This document shows, in pieces, positions 41,019-54,783 of a DNA stretch of 64,000 bases (positions are counted from its first letter, which is position 1; each line of letters begins with the position of its first letter). A program made the translations under genes and the position numbers. The DNA comes from Blattamonas nauphoetae (lineage: Eukaryota > Preaxostyla > Oxymonadida). Under the pieces are notes generated by a model. That model was given only the letters and a program-made list of their open reading frames with translations, was not told the DNA's origin and did not search any database. The DNA is taken from contig JARBJD010000275.1 of NCBI GenBank assembly GCA_033064195.1, positions 1 to 64,000 on the forward strand, given 5' to 3'.

Positions 41019-44000
41019 ATGGCGATGGATCCACAGTCGCTACTTGAATCCATATTAAATCGAGTTCTTCTCCATTCTGACAAGCAGGCATCTGATTCAA
41101 TCTCAACCCTCTACAACCAAGCAATAGGAGATCCCCATTCATTCATTGCCCACTCTTTGACATATCTGGAGCGTCATTCAACAGATCCAGTTTGACTCTC
41201 TTTCTATGATACAGTCAGTCTCTGTTAGAAGTTATCCAAATCCTTCTCTCTGTCCTAGATACTGTTCTGGACCAACGGCATACCATCTTACCGCCACCAA
41301 ATAGCAGACCACCTCTTGAATCCAAATTATCTCTGTTTCTGGATCTTTGTGATGGAAATTTCATCGGATCCTTCGCCATCGCTCGCCTTTTTTCCACGAT
41401 TTTGGTTATTTCCGAGAATATAGGTATTTCTTTATCCTTTATTCTCCTATTCAGTTTCGTTAACTCCAAAGCGCTTTCTTGAACAAGTTCTAATCCCGCT
41501 ATTCACCGAGTCAACAAATCCTCATCGAATACACTTAATCTCTCTTCTAACTGCGCTTTTTTCGAGCAACACCATAGATTTTTCAGGAGTGGATGATTGC
41601 CTTTCCTCATTTTACACATCCTTCTTCGGAAACAACTCAAGCCAATCAACCAACCAAAGTTCTCTTCATTTCTACCAATTACGTGTCCACGCCTACTATT
41701 CAACTTGTCTTATATTTACACACACATCTCCATATCAGCGTCAACACTTTTCACAACACCTGATCTCTCTTATTGCAGTTTGATTCTCTAGGTTTTCATC
41801 TCTTCAGTATCTTGTGGAAACTGTCACCACACAGAAGAACGCTAAAAATATTGGACCACTTTTTGTTGCATTGAACGACGTGATTAATCGTTTCTTTTTT
41901 CATTTTAAAGTGTCTGTAGATTCTGGACTATCTTTTGATCCGATTCTCCAGGAGCTGGAGTCATTTCTGGTCTTTATCTGCCAGACCAAATCATTTAATC
42001 AATGTATGGACTCCGTCTTTTATTGAGATATTCTCCGTTATGACTTAGATATTCAATTTGATGCATGCGCATGCATCTTGTCACTCCTCAAGACATTTCC
42101 AACTTCACATCATATCGCGAGGATCTTTGATACTATTTTCTTCATTCTCTTCTCCCAATCGATTCCAAATGCCACAAACATTTCGATTAGAGGAGATTCC
42201 GAGACTAGCACAGACTCAACGACTTTTGTTGATGAAATCGGAGCAGAAAATCAAATTCCGCTTCTTGCATCAATCCCCCAAAGCCATGTTTGACTTTCTC
42301 TTCTTGAACTCTTCAGGTTGTTGTCACAGCAACCCAACACGAAACTGCTCTCGTCCTCCTCCGAAACTGTATCGTCATAGCATCATCGCGAAGTGGTCTG
42401 TCTTCTCATTTTGTATAACAGCGGATAGATTCTGTTTCACTGATCTCATCAGCCCTCCCACTTGTCACAGTTCTTCTCACATCGTCATCTTTACCATACC
42501 ACATCTTCGGATGCAATCTGATCCAAGCCCTCTCAGAAGTGATTTCGCCATCTTCATCAGCTTGTCTTGTGGCATCTTTCACATTGTTGACACAATCTCT
42601 CCAATCTCTACTTTTCAACCAAAAGTCTTGGACATCATCCAATCTCACAAGCAACCAAGGGGCATCTGTCCCAATCGATTCAGTTGATGGAGACGAAGAA
42701 GATGAAACAGAAACAACACCGACCATTCCTTCGGACAGCACAACTCCTTCATTTCATGATCAACTTGTTGGATTGTGCTTGACTTCCCTCCTTCAGTCCA
42801 TCTCATCACTCAGCCTCATCATTCCCTATCAGTCTCTATCGAAAGCTCTCTCGGAGCTTACCGATACAAGTGAAAAGATCCTTCTCCGTCAGCTCCCCGT
42901 CCAACTTTGTGCCATCGTCACAGATTTACATGAAGTCAATACTCTTTCTCTCCTCTCTGTTCTGTATGATAGAGTGACATCTCACAAGTCGAAACATAAC
43001 AAAGCTCTTGGTTTCACATTTCCCACACCAATTGTCTCATCAACATCTCCATCCCCCATCTTCACCACTTTATCAGATCGATACAAACAACTTCTTTCTG
43101 TCATCGTCCAATCACTATTCGGCTCATTGGATGCCGCTGGTTTGGTTCTTGTCCTCCCACCAGCAACCACCACCATCCCAATTGATGGTCTTCTAAGACA
43201 ACTCCCATATCTTCATCGAGCCCTTCGCTCATTCACACTGTCGTCATCATCGACATACCTTGAATCATTCACCAAATTGGTCGAGCTCTCAGTCAATGTT
43301 CTCACTCGGACTGGATTCACGGAGACACAACTTTCCTCAGAAAGCAGTGAACTCCGTATTCTCAGTGAACGACCGACCCAGTTGAATCTCGATCGATTCC
43401 ATGCTTTGATGGTTATGTTTGTCGGTGAAAGCGTCAGAACATTATCTTTGTATGTGTCACAAATTCCCAAACCACAGGAGACACTCCCTCCAGAACATTC
43501 TCCGGCTACTGAAGCTCAGGAGACTCATACATCCAGTCATCCTCTGGATTCTCCCTTATTCAACCAGCCACCATCCCATCTGTCTCTTATCCTCCCATTC
43601 GGACAATCATCTGAATCTCCCGCAGCGTCTCCTCATGCCGAAATGCGGTTTCGAACTCAGATGGAACATCCCAGTGAGAATGTTGTTTCGCCGATCAATC
43701 CAGTCACTCCAATCACACCAGCATATTTTCATCAACTGGAACGAGAGTATGCCGAGCACCTACAAGCCCCTCTTGTCAGTGTTCCATCATCCGAGCAGAG
43801 TACCTCTGGCGCGTCACACAGACCACTTCTTCTTTCAGCATCGAAACATGGGAGAGGATCATCGCATTTAACTCTTGACGATGATGACTGTGCAACGCAG
43901 TCATTCTTCTCAAATTCTCAAGTTTCATTCTCCCATCACACGTCAAGTTTCTATGTCATGTCACCGAATGTATCACTCTCATCCCAGATGATGAGTGGGT

Positions 44001-47000
44001 TTACTGGCTCTTCGAAGTCCTCAATTCCAACGACTGAACTTCTTAATCGCCCTCCCTTCTCCGATTCCGAAGAATCAGAACACGAAGAGGTGGAAAACAC
44101 AAAAACAGACGCAAAACCACCATCAACAGATCTCAAACCATCTACTCATCAAGACGATAGTGATTTTTCTTCAAGTATCTCATTCTCAGAAACTGGAGAA
44201 AACGAAAACGATCCAATCCATCGAGATACTTCGAGCGAAACCATTGATTTGTCGGCGCTTCAAAAGCAAAAGGAAGCAATGGTTCATCAATGGGACCATT
44301 ACTCGAGACTGAATCAGCTCTCCAAACAAAAACGCCACAGCTTGGACTACACAGTCTCAAAGCTTGACGATCAGACAACGAGAAGTCTCACCCACCAAGG
44401 ATCCGTCACTCAAAGCACTCCGATGATCCACAAAGGTTTGGAACAACCTCTTCAAGCATCACCTACAGTGACTTCTAATGACGATTCTCAACCAAGTGAT
44501 ACGGTCCGTTCCGCAGTTGCATCATTTCACAATGCCCCGCTTGTTCTATCTTCTCCGCACTCAATCGCAGTCCTACCGTCTGTTCAAAAGAAGATGGATT
44601 CATTGAAACCAAAACACCCATACTCATCCACGCCTCTCCTTCCATCTGTGTACCATCCTCAACTGACGTCACAACCAACTATTTCCGTAACCCAGTTTGA
44701 TTCAACTGGATCTGATTTGACTGGGAGTGATGATCCCCATCTTCCATCATCAGTCTCACCACAATACGAAACAACTTCTGTGTCGAATAGAGAGAATCAA
44801 CACAGCGTCTCTCCTGATCATACCCGTTTGACTTCTGATAATCTTCCAGAGAAACAAGAACAAGTCCCGGAGAACGAGCACCCAAGTCCAACATCTCCAA
44901 TCCACACACCCGAACAAGATGTCAAGAAACCACCACAACTCTTCACTGAGACAACAAAAGATGACTCCAATTTTCCAGAACTTCTCAGTCAGTTTATACA
45001 AAGCTCAGACCTCCTTCAACAATTTCCATTTCTCATTCCATTCATTCGAGCAGTTTCTGATTGTTTTCCACCGACATCACACGATCCAAATCCAATTCTA
45101 CTTCTCTCAGCTTGTGCCACCTGGGTCATTTTTTCTCAAAGCTTCCCAAAACGACTATTTTCTCCTCTTCTCTCATACATCATTCCACACATCCTCACCA
45201 TCCTTCAACTAGTTCCTGTGACAAATATCCTAACCAGTGAGTCAATTCCTCTTTCGTTTTTCCCATCGTTAAGTGAATCCTTCCAATCCGAACTGACGAA
45301 GCCCTTATCATCGTTCCCTCCACGTCTTCTGACATTGTCCCAAGCCTCTCACCCAAATCCACAAACAACCAAGCTCCTCGCACCACCATCTTTCCCACTT
45401 CCGTCCCTCCAACAAATTCTATTTCACAACCCGACGCAAATATTACAAAGCAGAACGAGTATTATTGTCGTGAATACTTTCCACCTCTCTGCCCAGATCG
45501 ATCTCTTCTCGCATCTGGTTACTCTTACCTCTTCATTCACTCCTTTTATTGTTCATTATGCTGATTGCCTTGCGGCAACAATTTGCCCTTTTCTATCACC
45601 ATCCCGACCCGCGAAAGTCCGAATCAATTCTGCACTCATCCTTGCATCTGTTCTCAGAGCATACACCCATGCTTTAAACACTCCAGAGAACGAGCAAGAA
45701 CGAAAAAGACGGCGAACTCTTGTCAAAAACGGACTTCGAGCCAAGCTTTCGACAAATTCAAAACCTAAAATTCGTTCGTCTGAATCTCTCTTTTCGGCTC
45801 ATACACCAGCTGATTGCTATCCGTTCAAAACATCATCTCTCGTGAATTCAGTGACCACAATCTTCCGTTCGATTGCCCTTTCGCTCGAAGATGAAGATGA
45901 TCCTCAAGTTGTCTGTATTCTCTCGAACACCATGTCCCTCTCTCTCCATCTCTTCAGCACACTGTTCTACTTCACTTACGATGATGTCTTTGTCATCGCC
46001 CGACTTCTGAACTCAATCTTTGAACGTCTGTTTACACGAAAATCTCAGTTGATGGATCTTCCAGAATGGATCTCACCGTCCCTAGAAGACCACTTGAATC
46101 AATCAACGAAACAGAAGAACCTCCTCCTTCAATCCATCAGTTTCCTGAAAACAACTCACTCGACTCCACCATATATTTCTCCTGGTGAATCCAGCCAAAG
46201 AAAAAGACTGGACAGAAAAGGCTTGAATGATTCGACAGTGTTATCAACTTCCATTGAACACACTAGTGATTATGACGAGAAGACTATCGAACTTCTTGGC
46301 CTCATTGTTTTTTCATTCGTGAAGATTTGCAACCGTGTTCTCCCATTAATCCGGACACCTTCTTCGACCAGCTCATCAATAGGTTCAACTGAACAACCAG
46401 AGTCACACAAACTTTCCCAACCTTCACCACTCACCCCTGGACACACACGTTCTCGACTCCAAGCACGACAGACACCAGTGAGCATTTCTCCTTTGAGTAT
46501 TTCTCCACACAATGCCTCTCCACGTGATACACGAACAAAACCAGAACCAACAGCACCTTTCCCACCAACATACCCACCATCTCCTCGAACGGGACAGAGT
46601 CCACGAGGACAGACACGGACCACTCCTGGCAATTCACAGACTACAAATCTTCAACAAGCAAAAAATGTGATGAACTCTGCCATGAGACTTATTATTCCGC
46701 ATTTCATCCGAATCATCCACCCCTCAACACCGTCAACAACGAAAGAGGTCCTCGTCGTGATGCATACAGTGTCAACTTTGTTCCCTCGTCTCCCAAATCA
46801 ATCAAAGTTTGAAACGATCTCCTCTTTCACCCCGTCGCTTCTTGCCCTGATACGCATTTCAAATGAAAGGCTCCGTCTCCTTAGTCAACAGACATTCGAG
46901 TTTAATCCACGAACATTCAGCCCCGATTCAACTTCAAGCAATGTTGATAGTCTCAAAGGACTCATTTCTCTCCAATCATCACTGCGTTCGGCTCTAAACA

Positions 47001-47962
47001 ACGAATCATATGCAAATACTCGACAACGTCTCGACAACATTAATATAATTATCAATGCATGTTATGCATTAAGTGTTTGCTGTCAAATTAGCGTCGGACA
47101 GCTAACATCAGCAGTTGCACCGTTCATTCTCGACATCGTCATGATGATGATAACACTCCTCAAATATGTGCAACATTGTCGCCGTGAACGTCAGCTCGTG
47201 CGAAAGCGTCGGGGAGCAAGAACATGGACAGATGCGATCCAGGAGAAGGAGTACAACCCGACTGATGGACGAAGCGAGCTGATCTCTCTCAAATCCGGAA
47301 CATCAACCCAAAAGAAAACCCCGAGCTCGGAAGAGTTGGATGAAATGATTAAACTGGCTGAAGAAAGCTTGGAGGGAGCTGTTGGAGTCTGCTTGGCCAG
47401 AATTGTGATGTATCATCTCAATAGTGTTCCTCTCAAGCTGCAGTCGATTTGTCTGAAGGAGTGGGTGTACACCCTGCCCTTTTTGAGTGATTACCCATAC
47501 ATTCCACAAACCTCTTCCAACGACTATTCATCAGCTTTCTTCAGTGAGGCTCAAATGCAGCATCACCTCCTCGTCAAAGTTCTTAAGAAACGAACCGACC
47601 TTCTGTTTTATGCCGATTCTCAAGACAACAAAGGGACACCAAGGGAGCAGGATGATTGTCACCCAGGCGGAGATGTTGACAAGGATGGGCCAACTCCCTT
47701 CGATCGTGACTTTATACGTCATCTGCTCATGACGGTATCGACAGTTACAAACAGTAGCCTTACATCGAAAAAAACCGATCAAGATTTACGGATCTTCCTT
47801 TCGAATCTCACAATACAATTCGGAAAGGAGTCTCTCCTTTCTGTAATTGACGACTCAAAAAGTAGTGAGATCAATGCGGACAAACGTGAACGGGAGCATC
47901 GATTTCTCGATGTTGCAATTGAAATCATCCAAAATACCCCAATCATTTTGTCCGAGTCTTAG
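41019..47962 (+). CDS. Uncharacterised 2248-aa helical solenoid protein
   Basis: Seven exons: 41019-41189, 41219-41423, 41455-41777, 41808-42003, 42049-42287, 42317-42395, 42429-47962. Introns are 29-45 nt, GT-AG, often GTTTGA at the donor. Joining keeps one frame throughout. The N-terminal 500 residues are HEAT-like helices (LLESILNRVLLHSDKQASDS; HIFGCNLIQALSEVISPSSS), reminiscent of karyopherin-type solenoids but not diagnostic. A long Ser/Pro/Thr-rich, probably disordered segment (about 730-1190) is followed by more helices (about 1200-1480), a second disordered stretch and a helical C-terminus ending IIQNTPIILSES. No signal or membrane segment. Divergent from the kinase gene at 25700; the 15-kb mobile nest begins 62 bases upstream of its ATG, so its promoter must lie in or beyond mobile DNA. 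Confidence 0.75.
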
Positions 47963-48144
47963 TTGCATTAAAATGTTTTCATTTTTTTCTTCGAATAACA
48001 TTTGTTTGGTCGTATCCATTTTCCTTGATTTCTCTCATTTCTCTTCAACATCCACAGACATAACCCTTAATCAATTCTCCCCCAGATCGTGAAGATCTCT
48101 CTCTCCTTAGATATACATCTTTCGCAATCTCTGGCGAAGTGAAC

Positions 48145-51100
48145 ATGTATATTAAAGAGATTATTTTACAGGGTTTTAAATCGTATAAGGAAAGAACTGA
48201 AATCAAAGGATTTGATCCACTCTTCAATGCAATCACAGGATTGAACGGGAGTGGCAAGTCAAATGTACTCGACGCGATTTGCTTTGTTTTAGGCATCTCC
48301 AATCTTCAACAGGCATGAATTTTTATTCCATTTATTTCTCCTCCTATCTTCTTATCACCACATTTCTCTTTGTCTAGGTGCGAGCAAATTCATTCTCTGA
48401 ATTGATATACAAACAAGGACAAACAAAAATTCAAACGGCAATTGTCACAATATTCTTTGATAATACGGACAAAACTCAATGCCCAACTGGTTATGAACAT
48501 TGTGATGAGATTGTCGTCACAAGACAGGTTTGCCTCTCTTTTTATCTTTGAATACCAATTTATTTAGCTTCAAATCAATGGAAAATCCAAATACTTCCTT
48601 AATGGAAGAACTGCAAACCCAACTACTGTCGCAAACATGTATCAATCAGTTTCTCTCAACATCCACAATCCACACTTTCTGATCATGCAAGGGAAGATCA
48701 CGAAAGTACTCAACATGAAACCGCTTGAAATTCTTGGGATGATTGAAGAAGCAGCGGGAACTCGTCTTTATGAATCGAAGAAAGTGTCAGCTGTTCGCAC
48801 CCTCGAAAGAAAAGAAAAGAAGGTCTCCGAACTGAAAGAAGTTCTTGAAAATCAGATTCAACCGAAATTGGAAAGGCTAAAAAAGGACGAGGAGGCATTC
48901 AACGAATGGGAACACATCAGGAGGTACGTTGATGAGCTTGAGAAACAATATGTCATCTATCAGTACTTAACACTCGAAAAACGAAGACGTGATGAAGTGG
49001 AACAGAAAAGACAAGCCGAAGAAAGCAATCTTGTCGACCTTCAGAGAGAAATAGATACCCTCACAACCTCGATCGACTCACTACGACAGGAAGCCTCGGC
49101 AACAGCAATTGACATCGCCACACAACTCGGCTTTGATATTCAGGAGTATCTTCCACAAAGAGAGGAAGGTGGGAAGAAAAAGGAGAAAGGAAAAAAATCA
49201 AAACAAACTCCCCAGGAAGATGAAGAGCAAAAAAGTCCAGAAGAGCAGACATTCGAGACACTGCTTGCCATCTTTGCTCCTCAAAAATCACGTTACGCGA
49301 AAGAGACAGAGAAAAGTGGAACAAAAACTGGTGCTTTGAGATTGTCAGAGGAACTGAAGAAGGTCATCGAGGAAAGGAATGATGCTGCCAATGAAGTGAC
49401 CAAGACACGTCAAGCTCTCAAAGATTATGAGGATGACCTCAAACTCAAAATTACCGCCCTTGAAACAAAGAAACACGAAAAAATTGACCGTGAGAGAGCA
49501 ATTCAGTCTCTCCACCAACAAGTACAGGAGTTGACAACTCATTATGAAGAGGAAAAGAAGAGATATGAGGAACTCACGCTCACCATCAGAACCGCCCAAG
49601 AAAGTGGAGGTGGGGACGATGGAAAGGAGGATGCTGTCCTTCAGACCCTTCAAACAGAACTTCGAAACATGCAGGAGAGGTTGAACCAATTCCAAGAAGA
49701 GCGGGCCCGGTTCAATGACATCCACGTCAATGCATACCAAACCACAATTGCCCGTCTTCGCACGGAACAAGAAAAGAACAAAAAAGAAAAACAAAAGCGA
49801 GAGCAAGAGGCGACTGAGAAGGCCCAAGAAATCAGTCGTCTTGAAGCTGAGCTTCAAGAGTATACAAATGCGTATGGACAACACAAGTATGACGAGGAAA
49901 AACATCGCGAAATCCACAACCAATATGAAGCAACTCGACGCGAAATCGAAAACCTTCGACATCAAGCGGATAGCTTTGGACAATCACTGAGTCATGTCCT
50001 CTCCCCAACTCTTCCTCTCCCAGACGATCTGAAAGGGAGAGGGAAAGGTGTACATGGCTTGGCCATCAACTTGTTCGAGGCCGTAAGTGAAGAATACGCC
50101 CACGCTCTCGAGACAATCGCAAAAGGGAAGATGTTTTCTATTATCGTCGACGATGATCAAATTGGGAAGAAAATCATCAATCACATCTCAGCAAGTCGAA
50201 ATCGGAGAAGGTACACGATCATCCCTCTGACCAAAATATCGTCACCGTTCAACGACGAACCAGTGGAAGACCGACGCCGTCGTGCTGATCAACTTGCTCA
50301 AGAATGTCATGTTCGTTTTTGTCGTCATGCAGTCGACCTCGTGACATTTGCTGATCCAATGCGAAAAGCAATTGAGTACGTCTTTGGCACCACACTCGTC
50401 ACCGAAACACTTGAAGATGCAACAAGACTTGTGAATAGAATGGTCGAAAACTCAAATCAACGGAGAAACATCCGAGGATTCCCATGTCGGGTTGTGTCAT
50501 TGGACGGTAGCATCGTCGACCCAGCTGGTCTCATGACGGGAGGAGCAGCTCGGAATGAAAACGAAGGCACAACGTTGAGAAAATTAGCTCAATACCACAA
50601 GTTGACAAAAGACCTCTCAAACAAACAATCAGATCAGAACATTATCGTCACCTCACTCAACAAACTGGAGGCCGAGCGAAAGAAAAAGATGAAAATTGAA
50701 GAAGATCTTGAACTTGCTCGACAAGATCTCACCTATTTGGAACAAGGAGGGAATGTTGCTGAATTGAGAAATCAGATTGAACGAGTTGAGCAACAGCTTC
50801 AAGACGCTCAATTACGATTGAATGAGATGGACGACCGTATTCATGCAATGCAGACCCAACAGATCCCACAACTCCAGAAAATGGTTCAGACCATGACGCA
50901 TGAGAAAGAAGATGTTCACCACCAAGCAATGGATGAAGTGAAGAGGAAGAAAGCAAAGGAAGATGAAGTCAAAAAGGTTCTCAAAACTCTTCGTAATGGA
51001 GTAAATGATACTCAAACCCAGGTCGAAAAGAAAACTCGAGATATTACTGAACAAGAAGTCATCCTCCACGAAGAGATCGAGAAGTCTATCGAAAACATCG

Positions 51101-52280
51101 AACAGGACATTTTGAGGCTGAAGGCTTCGATTGAAAAACATACACAAGACCTCACACAGAAGCTCATCCCCATTCTTACTGTCTTGGAAAAGCGTCAAGA
51201 AGAAGCGAAGGAAAAAGACAAGAAAGTCAAAGAGATTTATGAAAAGTTGTCAAGCACGAAAGCAACGATTCATTCTTATCGTGAAGAGATCAGTCAAAAA
51301 GAAGTTTCTATCTTGAAAAAGACTCTCGAAAAACAGAAGACGGAAGATGAGGAACGACGACTGCTTGATCAAGCAAAACGATTGATGCAACAGAACTCCT
51401 GGATGAAGAGTGAACTCCGCCAAATGTCACAAGAGCAGAAGGAGCAATACGAGCAAATGAACGGAGAAGACATGCAAACAGATCTTGACAGACAACGAGG
51501 AGACGAAGAAGTCCTGTCTAGAAAAGTGAACAAGAAAGCCGTTGGAATGTCACAGAAAACACAACATGAATTTGATGAATTAGTCAAGAAAAAGAAGATT
51601 GTTGAGGACGACAAAGGCAAAATTGAGGCAGCCATGACTGAATTGGACGAAAAGAAGAAGGAACTCCTCAAAACAACATGGCAGAAAGTGAATATGTTTG
51701 TTTCTTTGTGTTTAATCTATTCTTCAGGGATTTTGGAGACATCTTCTCAAAACTCCTTCCAGGCGCACGAGCAAAACTGGTTCTTGCTGGACCGCCTGGG
51801 TCAGCAGTTGAAGATTGTGGACTCGAAGTGAAAGTCGCCTTTGGGGATTTTTGGAAAGAGTCGCTCTCCGAACTTAGCGGTGGCCAGCGGTTTGGTTTCA
51901 CTTTTCTTCTAATTTCCATCAGCTCACTCTTGGCGCTCTCTCTTATCCTGGCACTCCTTCTGTTCAAGCCTGCTCCCATGTACATTTTGGACGAAATTGA
52001 TGCTGCCCTCGATCTTTCACACACAGAAAACATCGGACGAATCATCCGAGAAACATTCAAAGGAAAATCACAGTTCATCATTGTTTCGTTGAAGGAAGGA
52101 ATGTTCCAAAACGCCAACATGCTTTTCCACGTGAAGTTCGTCAACGGTGAATCTGTTGTAAAGAGAGAAGAAGGACGGCGAAGACAGGCACTTCCGGCTA
52201 CACAGACAAAGAAGCAAACGATGATAGAAGAAGTAGATGGAGATGAACTGAAGCCAGGAAAAAGACGAAGACTAGAATGA
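48145..52280 (+). CDS. SMC2: SMC2, condensin ATPase subunit
   Basis: Five exons: 48145-48312, 48378-48527, 48568-51695, 51728-51889, 51923-52280; 1321 aa (typically about 1200). SMC2 pairs with SMC4 in condensin, which compacts mitotic chromosomes. Visible motifs: N-terminal [20 protein letters not shown], Walker [10 protein letters not shown] (residues 32-40) and the conserved [19 protein letters not shown]. Two long coiled coils flank a hinge (about residues 530-680, with [10 protein letters not shown]). C-terminal signature LSELSGGQR and Walker [12 protein letters not shown] follow. Extra length is a Lys/Glu-rich insert in the first coil (about 185-220). Intron 1 is GC-AG (GCATGA); introns 2-5 start GTTTG. 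The last intron (33 nt, stop-free) splits GGQR|SLLALS exactly. A short basic tail follows the ATPase head. All catalytic motifs are intact. Confidence 0.97.
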
Positions 52281-52386
52281 TCTTTTTTTGGACACGAGTT
52301 GACTTTCTATGCCACCCGTGCTCTTTGTGGATTCATTTCACTTATTGCATATTGTTGCGAGACATTCTACAGAATTACCTAACTCG

Positions 52387-53026
52387 ATGGGTGATCCAAC
52401 CAAAGATCTGACCCATTTAATTGAGCGATTAAAGGTTCATTCACTCGTTTCATTTCCTAACCTATTTTTCCTAGATGGAATTTGTAGCACCACTCCCTGA
52501 ACAACACTTCTTGTTCAAACCACCAAAGTTTGATGAAGAGCTTCCTGTTGACTTCGGCGAAATTGCAGATGTCCCAAAGAGACTATCACTTCCTATTCAA
52601 CAACCAACACAACTAAGACAACATCTCGCTCTTGATTCAGCATTGAACCAATTGAATACAATGGCACCAGCGGAAAGAGCTCGCTTCCTCAAGGAACGAT
52701 CAAAAGCCCCGACACTAGCTATGATGGATCATTCAATTAATCTCCGCGAGCAAGAAATGCTGGGCACTCTGGGTATTCCGGTTCTTTCAGAGCGTAATAA
52801 ACTCGTCCTTGAGATGTGTCAAAAATCACACCAGTTCTCTCGATTCCCAACGAATCCATCGATGGACACATATCTCGATAATGACGATGATATTACCTGG
52901 GCTGATATTTATGATGGTCTTTTCTCCTTTTCGGTTCAACTTTCTCTAGACACACCGCAAGCAAACAATGCTCGGCTCAATCCCTTCGCCGCATTCGATG
53001 CTCAATTTTCATTAGATGATGAGTGA
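52387..53026 (+). CDS. UMP1/POMP-like proteasome maturation factor
   Basis: Two exons (52387-52434, 52475-53026; 40-nt intron), 199 aa; an upstream in-frame ATG at 52309 would add 26 residues. The C-terminal half matches the UMP1 pattern: LREQEMLGTLGIPVLSERNK, then a helix, then SRFPTNPSMDTYLDNDDDIT and WADIY. Human POMP has the comparable N..G...PL, PS..L......DETI.FEDI. UMP1 assists assembly of the 20S proteasome core in the cytoplasm and is degraded by it. No signal peptide or membrane segment. The first 100 residues are divergent and Gln/Leu-rich. The start is 106 bases after the SMC2 stop. The assignment rests on a short motif and could be wrong. Confidence 0.55.
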
Positions 53027-53111
53027 CATCAACATAATTCTGTTTCACTTCACATTTTATTCGTGGTGTTTTCATCTACAAAATTTTGTCCATAATCCAC
53101 AACCAACACAA

Positions 53112-53768
53112 ATGAGGCTTACTGTCGAGGTATTACAGTCAATTGAGCCATTCTATAACACATGCGGGGATTATCAAGCCAATATAAGAGGTATACCTTT
53201 TTGATTATTGACTAGTTCACCTGTTCTTTGTCCAATTCACTTCATCTTTCAATCCTTAAGGAATGAGAGTTCCAGCAATTGAAAACTTTGGAGTCCTTCG
53301 AGTGTGTTCATTCATCATTTTCACTGTATTCTATCATCTAGGACGCTTTCGACACAGTAGATTTGTCAGATAATTCCATTTCAGTTCTCGGGGGTTTTTC
53401 TCAATGCCTCCGCCTTAAAACCCTATTTATTGGAAAAAACCAAATTCATTCGATCGATCCTGATCTTCCTCGGCAACTTCCTAAGCTCTCAACACTTATT
53501 ATTCCACAGAACCAACTCTCAACTTTTGACGCCATTTCTCCTCTCTATTCTTTACCGATCACGCACTTAGTCATGGAAGGAAATCCAATATCTCTTCTTG
53601 AAGAATATCGGAGAACATTGATTCATTTTATCCCAACTCTCACGGTCCTTGATTACCAAAAAGTTACACAGAAGGTATTCTCTCTTGTTCAGTGCATCAT
53701 TCCTTTCATAGGAACGCGTTGAAGCAAGCAAGCATTTTGGACCTGAGTTTGAACAAAAATCATCCTGA
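53112..53768 (+). CDS. U2 snRNP protein A' (U2A'/Lea1)
   Basis: Four exons: 53112-53190, 53261-53301, 53342-53674, 53712-53768; introns 70, 40 and 37 nt; product 169 aa. The leucine-rich-repeat protein starts MRLTVEVLQS and continues NIRGMRVPAIENFG, DAFDTVDLSDNSISVLGGF, TLFIGKNQIHSI, STLIIPQNQLSTF, HLVMEGNPIS and TVLDYQKVTQKER. These line up repeat by repeat with human U2A' (LRGYKIPVIENLG, FDAIDFSDNEIRKLDGF, VLDFQKVKLKER). U2A' binds U2B'' on stem-loop IV of U2 snRNA, needed for branch-site recognition, fitting the intron-rich genes around it. The charged C-terminal tail found in animals is absent, leaving essentially the LRR domain. Confidence 0.9.
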
Positions 53769-53945
53769 TTTATTTGAATTACATCATTTCATTTGAGAAA
53801 AGAATCTTCTTTTTCTCTTTTTCTGGGAATTTCTTCGACAAACAGAACTGTTTTTTGCTTATCCTTGTGAGATTTGCCGGATTCATTTGGTATTCTTTTA
53901 TCAAGGACTCACATTTTCTGTGTTGGGCAGATTCAATTTTCATCG

Positions 53946-54720
53946 ATGTTCATTTCAATCTCTTTCTTATCCCTTATCCCAACGACATCTGGCTTCATTT
54001 TCAGTATATCTCCAAAAGGAAATGCTTCTTTTAGTCAATTTTATCAGCAAGGAGACCAAGTGAAAGGCCAGTTCCATGTAATCCATGGAAGTGATAACAA
54101 AATCGAGTTATCCGCATGATTTCACTCTTCTAGTACATTATGAAGACTTTCTTTCTTTCTCTTAGATTTTTGACCCCGCCAACACCTTAGTTCTGATGAA
54201 ACAGGAGAACAGTCATTCTTTTAACTTTTCTGCGAATCAAGCTGGAATTTTCAAGTTTCTGTTCGTTTCGAGGTCAGGATTGACCGAACAAACAATAAAT
54301 TTTCTCCTTGACCAGTTCATCTCCCATAATCAATCACAAGGCACGACAATTTTCTTCGACCTTCTCTGTCTTCAGAGTCAAAACATACAGATTCCGTATA
54401 CCACCAAATTTATGAACACACACTAAGTAGATTTGATTATGTTATCCTTACACAGGATGAAGCCAAATTCAGTCAGCGAAATAGAAGAGAACGTTTTCTT
54501 CCTGTTTCACCTCATCTGTACCAGTTGCCTCTACAATGAACAATCGTCTCTCATTCTGGAGTAAGCTTCTTATCATTGCTGCCCTTGTTTCAAGTGCCAT
54601 TCAGATTTATTCTCTCCGGAGGCTCTTCATCAATAGAGTTTGCCTCTTTTCAGAGTTCATGAACATGCCTCTCCATTCACCAGAATTCTCGAGTCTAGAT
54701 ATCGATTTTTCTCCAAGATA
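53946..54720 (+). CDS. p24 (EMP24/TMED) cargo receptor
   Basis: The start at 53946 gives a signal peptide (MFISISFLSLIPTTSG). A GOLD domain follows: FYQQGDQVKGQFHVIHGSDN, a GC-AG intron (54114-54165, donor GCATGA), then IFDPANTLVLMKQENSHSFN and FSANQAGIFKFLF. The middle part (54260-54535) contains at least two more introns whose borders I could not fix. DEAKFSQRNRRER after an intron corresponds to the luminal coiled-coil. The C-terminus NNRLSFWSKLLIIAALVSSA, IQIYSLRRLF is the family's single transmembrane helix with a dibasic/FF-type tail. p24 proteins shuttle between ER and Golgi in COPII and COPI vesicles. It converges with the next gene (stops about 63 bases apart). Exact protein length is unresolved. 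Confidence 0.75.
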
Positions 54721-54783
54721 AATCACTATAAAGAGAAAAATTTGGCGAAGAAACAGAAATGAAGACGAATTAAGAAATTGAAA

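Noticed and set aside
41019-47962. Importin/exportin assignment for the solenoid gene
   Set aside because: The N-terminal helices are reminiscent, but 2248 aa with long disordered linkers is not a karyopherin pattern and no diagnostic motif is seen.
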